A program made the translations under genes and the position numbers. Below the pieces are notes generated by a model, which worked only from the letters and a program-made list of their open reading frames with translations, searched no databases and had not been told where the DNA came from. 64,000 nt of DNA from Nocardioides faecalis (GTDB lineage: Bacteria > Actinomycetota > Actinomycetes > Propionibacteriales > Nocardioidaceae): assembly GCF_018388425.1 (NCBI RefSeq), contig NZ_CP074406.1, positions 3,472,001 through 3,536,000 of the forward strand, given 5' to 3'. Shown here in pieces: positions 61,807 through 64,000 of the stretch. The number at the start of each line of letters is the position of its first letter. Positions within the stretch are counted from its first letter, which is position 1.

Positions 61807-63681
61807 TCAGAAGGCGCTCTCGTCGAGGTCCATGATCGCCAGGTCGGTGCTCTCGGCGATCTTCCGCTCGGCGGAGACGCGCGGCAGGTTGAGCTGCGCG
61901 AACCACTGGGCGGCGGCGATCTTGCCCTCGTAGAAGGACTTGTCCGCACCGGCGGTGTCGAGCTTGGCCAGGGCGACCTCGGCTCCGCGCAGCAGCAGCC
62001 AGGCGCAGACCACGTCACCGAGCGCCATGAGCACGCGGGTGGTGTTCAGGCCGACCTTGTAGATGTTGCGCAGGTCGCCGCCGTTGCTGGCGTCGGCCGA
62101 CATCAGGTCGTTGATCATCAGCCCGACCAGCGCCTGGGCGTCATCGAGGGCCGTGGCGAGCAGCGCGCGCTCGTTCTTGAGCCGGCCGTTGCCCGCCTCG
62201 GACTCCAGGAACGCCGTGATCTCGTTCGCCAGGTGGCCCAGGGCGCGGCCCTGGTCCTTGACGATCTTGCGGAAGAAGAAGTCCTGGCCCTGGATCGCGG
62301 TGGTGCCCTCGTAGAGGGTGTCGATCTTGGCGTCGCGGACGTACTGCTCCAGCGGGTACTCCTGCAGGAAGCCCGAGCCGCCGAGGGTCTGCAGCGACTC
62401 GGTGCCCAGCAGCACCCACGAGCGCTCGGAGCCGTAGCCCTTGACGATCGGGAGCAGCAGGTCGTTGACCGCCTCGGCCAGCTTGTCGTGCTCGCCGCTC
62501 GCCTTGGCCAGCGCGACCTTGTCCTGCCAGGACGCGGTGTAGATGACCAGCGAGCGCATCGCCTCGGCGAACGACTTCTGGGTCATCAGCGAGCGACGCA
62601 CGTCGGGGTGGTGGGTGATGGTCACCCGCGGCGCGGTCTTGTCGGCCGACCGGGTCAGGTCGGCGCCCTGGACGCGGCTCTTGGCGTACTCCAGCGCGTT
62701 GAGGTAGCCGGTCGACAGTGTGGCGATGGCCTTGGTGCCGACCATCATCCGGGCGTTCTCGATGACGTCGAACATCTGGCGGATGCCGTCGTGCACCTCG
62801 CCGAGCAGCCAGCCCTTCGCCGGCTCGCCGCCACCGACCTGCGGGTCGCCGAAGGTGAGCTCGCAGGTGTTGGAGACCTTGAGGCCCATCTTGTGCTCGA
62901 CGTTGGTGACGTAGACGCCGTTGCGCTCGCCGGTGAGGTCACCGGACTCGTGGTCGAAGTGGTACTTCGGCACCAGGAACAGCGACAGGCCCTTGGTGCC
63001 CGGGCCGCCGACGCCCTCGACGCCCTTCGGGCGAGCGAGCACCAGGTGCATGATGTTCTCCTGCAGGTCCGACTCGGCGCTGGTGATGAAGCGCTTGACG
63101 CCGGAGATGTTCCAGGAGCCGTCCTCGTTCGGCGTGGCGAACGTCTTGCCCGCGCCCACGTCGGAGCCCGCGTCGGGCTCGGTGAGCACCATGGTGGCGC
63201 CCCACTGGCGCTCGACCATGATCTCGGCGATGCGCCGGTCGCGCTGCACGCCATTGGCGTTCTTGAAGATGACCGAGCCCATCGAGGGGCCGGTGGCGTA
63301 CATCCACACCGGGGCGTTCGAGCCCAGCAGCATCTCGCCGGCGGCCCAGACCAGGCTCGGCGGCGCGGCCTGGCCGCCGATCTCCTCCGGCAGGCCGAGC
63401 GCCCAGAAGCCGGAGTCCATCCAGGCCTGGTAGGACTTCTTGAACGCGTCCGGGATGGGCGCGGTGTTGGTCTTGGGGTCGAACACCGGCGGGTTCCGGT
63501 CGGAGTCGACGTACGACGCCGCGAGGTCCTCGCGGGAGAGGCGCTCCACCTCGTTGAGGATCTCGCGGGCGGTGTCGGCGTCCAGGTCCTCGAAGAGGCC
63601 GGTACCGAGGTACTCCTGCACGTTGAACAGCTCGAAGAGATTGAACTGGATGTCGCGCAGGTTGCTCTTGTAGTGACTCAC
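61807..63681 (-). CDS. Acyl-CoA dehydrogenase, long form (about 620 residues)
   Basis: A 624-residue FAD flavoenzyme of the first beta-oxidation step. The N-terminal helical part begins [20 protein letters not shown], characteristic of a longer actinobacterial/proteobacterial group with an N-terminal extension. [20 protein letters not shown] supplies the FAD-contacting TE.xaGSD motif, [10 protein letters not shown] follows, and the C-terminal domain has [20 protein letters not shown] and IYEGTT-like [15 protein letters not shown] took the GTG at 63681, with GGTGGG ahead of it; a longer frame starting at 63762 has a poor leader. It is alone in its transcript. Confidence 0.94.
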   Translation of the reverse strand: MSHYKSNLRDIQFNLFELFNVQEYLGTGLFEDLDADTAREILNEVERLSREDLAASYVDSDRNPPVFDPKTNTAPIPDAFKKSYQAWMDSGFWALGLPEEIGGQAAPPSLVWAAGEMLLGSNAPVWMYATGPSMGSVIFKNANGVQRDRRIAEIMVERQWGATMVLTEPDAGSDVGAGKTFATPNEDGSWNISGVKRFITSAESDLQENIMHLVLARPKGVEGVGGPGTKGLSLFLVPKYHFDHESGDLTGERNGVYVTNVEHKMGLKVSNTCELTFGDPQVGGGEPAKGWLLGEVHDGIRQMFDVIENARMMVGTKAIATLSTGYLNALEYAKSRVQGADLTRSADKTAPRVTITHHPDVRRSLMTQKSFAEAMRSLVIYTASWQDKVALAKASGEHDKLAEAVNDLLLPIVKGYGSERSWVLLGTESLQTLGGSGFLQEYPLEQYVRDAKIDTLYEGTTAIQGQDFFFRKIVKDQGRALGHLANEITAFLESEAGNGRLKNERALLATALDDAQALVGLMINDLMSADASNGGDLRNIYKVGLNTTRVLMALGDVVCAWLLLRGAEVALAKLDTAGADKSFYEGKIAAAQWFAQLNLPRVSAERKIAESTDLAIMDLDESAF

Positions 63682-63713
63682 TGTCCCACCGTTTCTATGA
63701 CTGTGTGATGACG

Positions 63714-63729
63714 TGCTACTCGCCAGTAA
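63714..63729 (-). promoter_or_regulatory. Operator-like element upstream of the acyl-CoA dehydrogenase
   Basis: On the minus strand it reads TTACTGGCGAGTAGCA. It contains an exact dyad TACT-N4-AGTA and matches the crotonase element at 58368 in 12 of 16 positions. TATCAT on the same strand 8 bases upstream of the site may be part of the promoter. Confidence 0.55.
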
Positions 63730-63782
63730 CTTAATGATACGTCTCCTCGGAAACAGCGACAAGTGCAGGCCGACCCCGAGGC

Positions 63783-63804
63783 CGCCCGGGGGCAGCCCCG
63801 GGCG
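63783..63804. repeat. GC-rich hairpin in the dehydrogenase-Rrf2 intergenic region
   Basis: A 9-bp perfect stem CGCCCGGGG/CCCCGGGCG around a four-base loop. It lies about 80 bases before the Rrf2 start and 100 bases upstream of the dehydrogenase. No gene ends here, so it may block divergent read-through or be chance. Confidence 0.45.
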
Positions 63805-63847
63805 CCGGTCCCGCCGCGTCGCACGGGACCCGGTCCGCGGTGCGTAG

Positions 63848-63860
63848 TCGAGTGACTCGA
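63848..63860. promoter_or_regulatory. Palindrome TCGAGTGACTCGA upstream of the Rrf2 gene
   Basis: A perfect 6+1+6 inverted repeat lies 25 bases before the Rrf2-like ATG, a suitable position for autoregulation. The TATCTG 16 bases downstream may be a -10 element. Confidence 0.5.
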
Positions 63861-63885
63861 TCGAGCTATCTGTCAGACTGACCCC

Positions 63886-64000
63886 ATGCGCGTCTCCGCC
63901 AAGTCCGACTACGCACTGCGCGCCCTCATCGCCATGACCGCGCGCGACGACGGTCGTGCGGTGAGCGCGGAGGAGCTCGGCCGACTGCAGGACATCCCGC
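63886..64000 (+). CDS. Rrf2-family transcriptional regulator, N-terminal fragment
   Basis: The gene runs off the right edge; 38 residues are visible ([20 protein letters not shown] and onward to LQDIP). The opening M[RK][VIL]SAK.DYALRA.. is typical of Rrf2 proteins such as IscR, NsrR or RsrR. The HTH begins with [12 protein letters not shown]. Whether it carries the Fe-S cluster cysteines cannot be seen. It is divergent from the acyl-CoA dehydrogenase, with a perfect palindrome upstream. Confidence 0.9.
   Translation, partial: MRVSAKSDYALRALIAMTARDDGRAVSAEELGRLQDIP

Overview
The window is very GC-rich, densely coded DNA with frequent GTG and some TTG starts and many ATGA or GTGA stop/start overlaps. 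It encodes an HspR-type heat-shock repressor, F420-dependent enzymes, a mycothiol-type isomerase fold and a KstR-like operator pair, which together point to an actinobacterium. The protein style suggests Nocardioidaceae (Nocardioides-like); that placement is inference. No rRNA, tRNA, CRISPR array, insertion sequence or integrase was found.

Layout. (1) 0.2-4.7 kb, minus strand: the heat-shock operon dnaK-grpE-dnaJ-hspR behind a HAIR-like operator, with a perfect 17-bp hairpin and a 12-nt tandem repeat between grpE and dnaJ. (2) 4.8-16.3 kb: a membrane-anchored hypothetical protein, a SnoaL-like protein and a lipid/steroid-type catabolic island. The island holds an F420 nitroreductase-fold protein, an LLM F420 oxidoreductase, a DUF1214-like protein, an alpha/beta hydrolase, an SDR, a sulfotransferase-fold protein, a VOC protein, a TetR regulator and a 991-residue SRPBCC-thiolase-crotonase fusion. 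Two operator-like dyads matching the KstR consensus TNNAACNNGTTNNA mark the two promoter regions of the island. (3) 16.3-30.2 kb: a LAL regulator, a 49-residue small ORF, a nitroreductase coupled to an ABC exporter, a NarL-type two-component system, a K+/H+ antiporter preceded by a small overlapping gene, DUF1992, two tandem CitE/HpcH-type CoA-ester lyases and a second antiporter. (4) 30.3-35 kb: an SGNH lipoprotein and a PucR-type regulator, divergent across a perfect TTTGTTC-N5-GAACAAA palindrome from a ferredoxin-reductase/fatty-acid-desaturase operon of the Rv3230c/DesA3 kind.

(5) 35-58.3 kb: a Wzx/Wzy-type surface-polysaccharide locus. It has a priming glycosylphosphotransferase, an Alg14/Alg13-like split glycosyltransferase, a GT2 transferase, a Wzx flippase, a Wzy-like polymerase fused to a Wzz-like tail and a second Wzz protein with a degenerate kinase domain. 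It also has a sulfotransferase, a ParB-like/methyltransferase fusion, an APH-like phosphotransferase, a secreted glycoside hydrolase, a LamG-like lipoprotein and a giant PKD/beta-propeller surface protein. A histidine kinase and two LuxR-type regulators that resemble each other in the HTH half lie in or beside it. The likely product is a modified, possibly sulfated, surface glycan. (6) 58.4-64 kb: crotonase, two unrelated small-molecule enzymes, a proline-rich membrane protein, a long acyl-CoA dehydrogenase and the start of an Rrf2 regulator. The crotonase and the acyl-CoA dehydrogenase share a 16-nt operator-like element.

The most unusual items are the SRPBCC-thiolase-crotonase fusion, the Wzy-Wzz fusion, and the combination of sulfotransferase, methyltransferase and phosphotransferase in the polysaccharide locus. 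Assignments come from reading motifs; no database search was possible.
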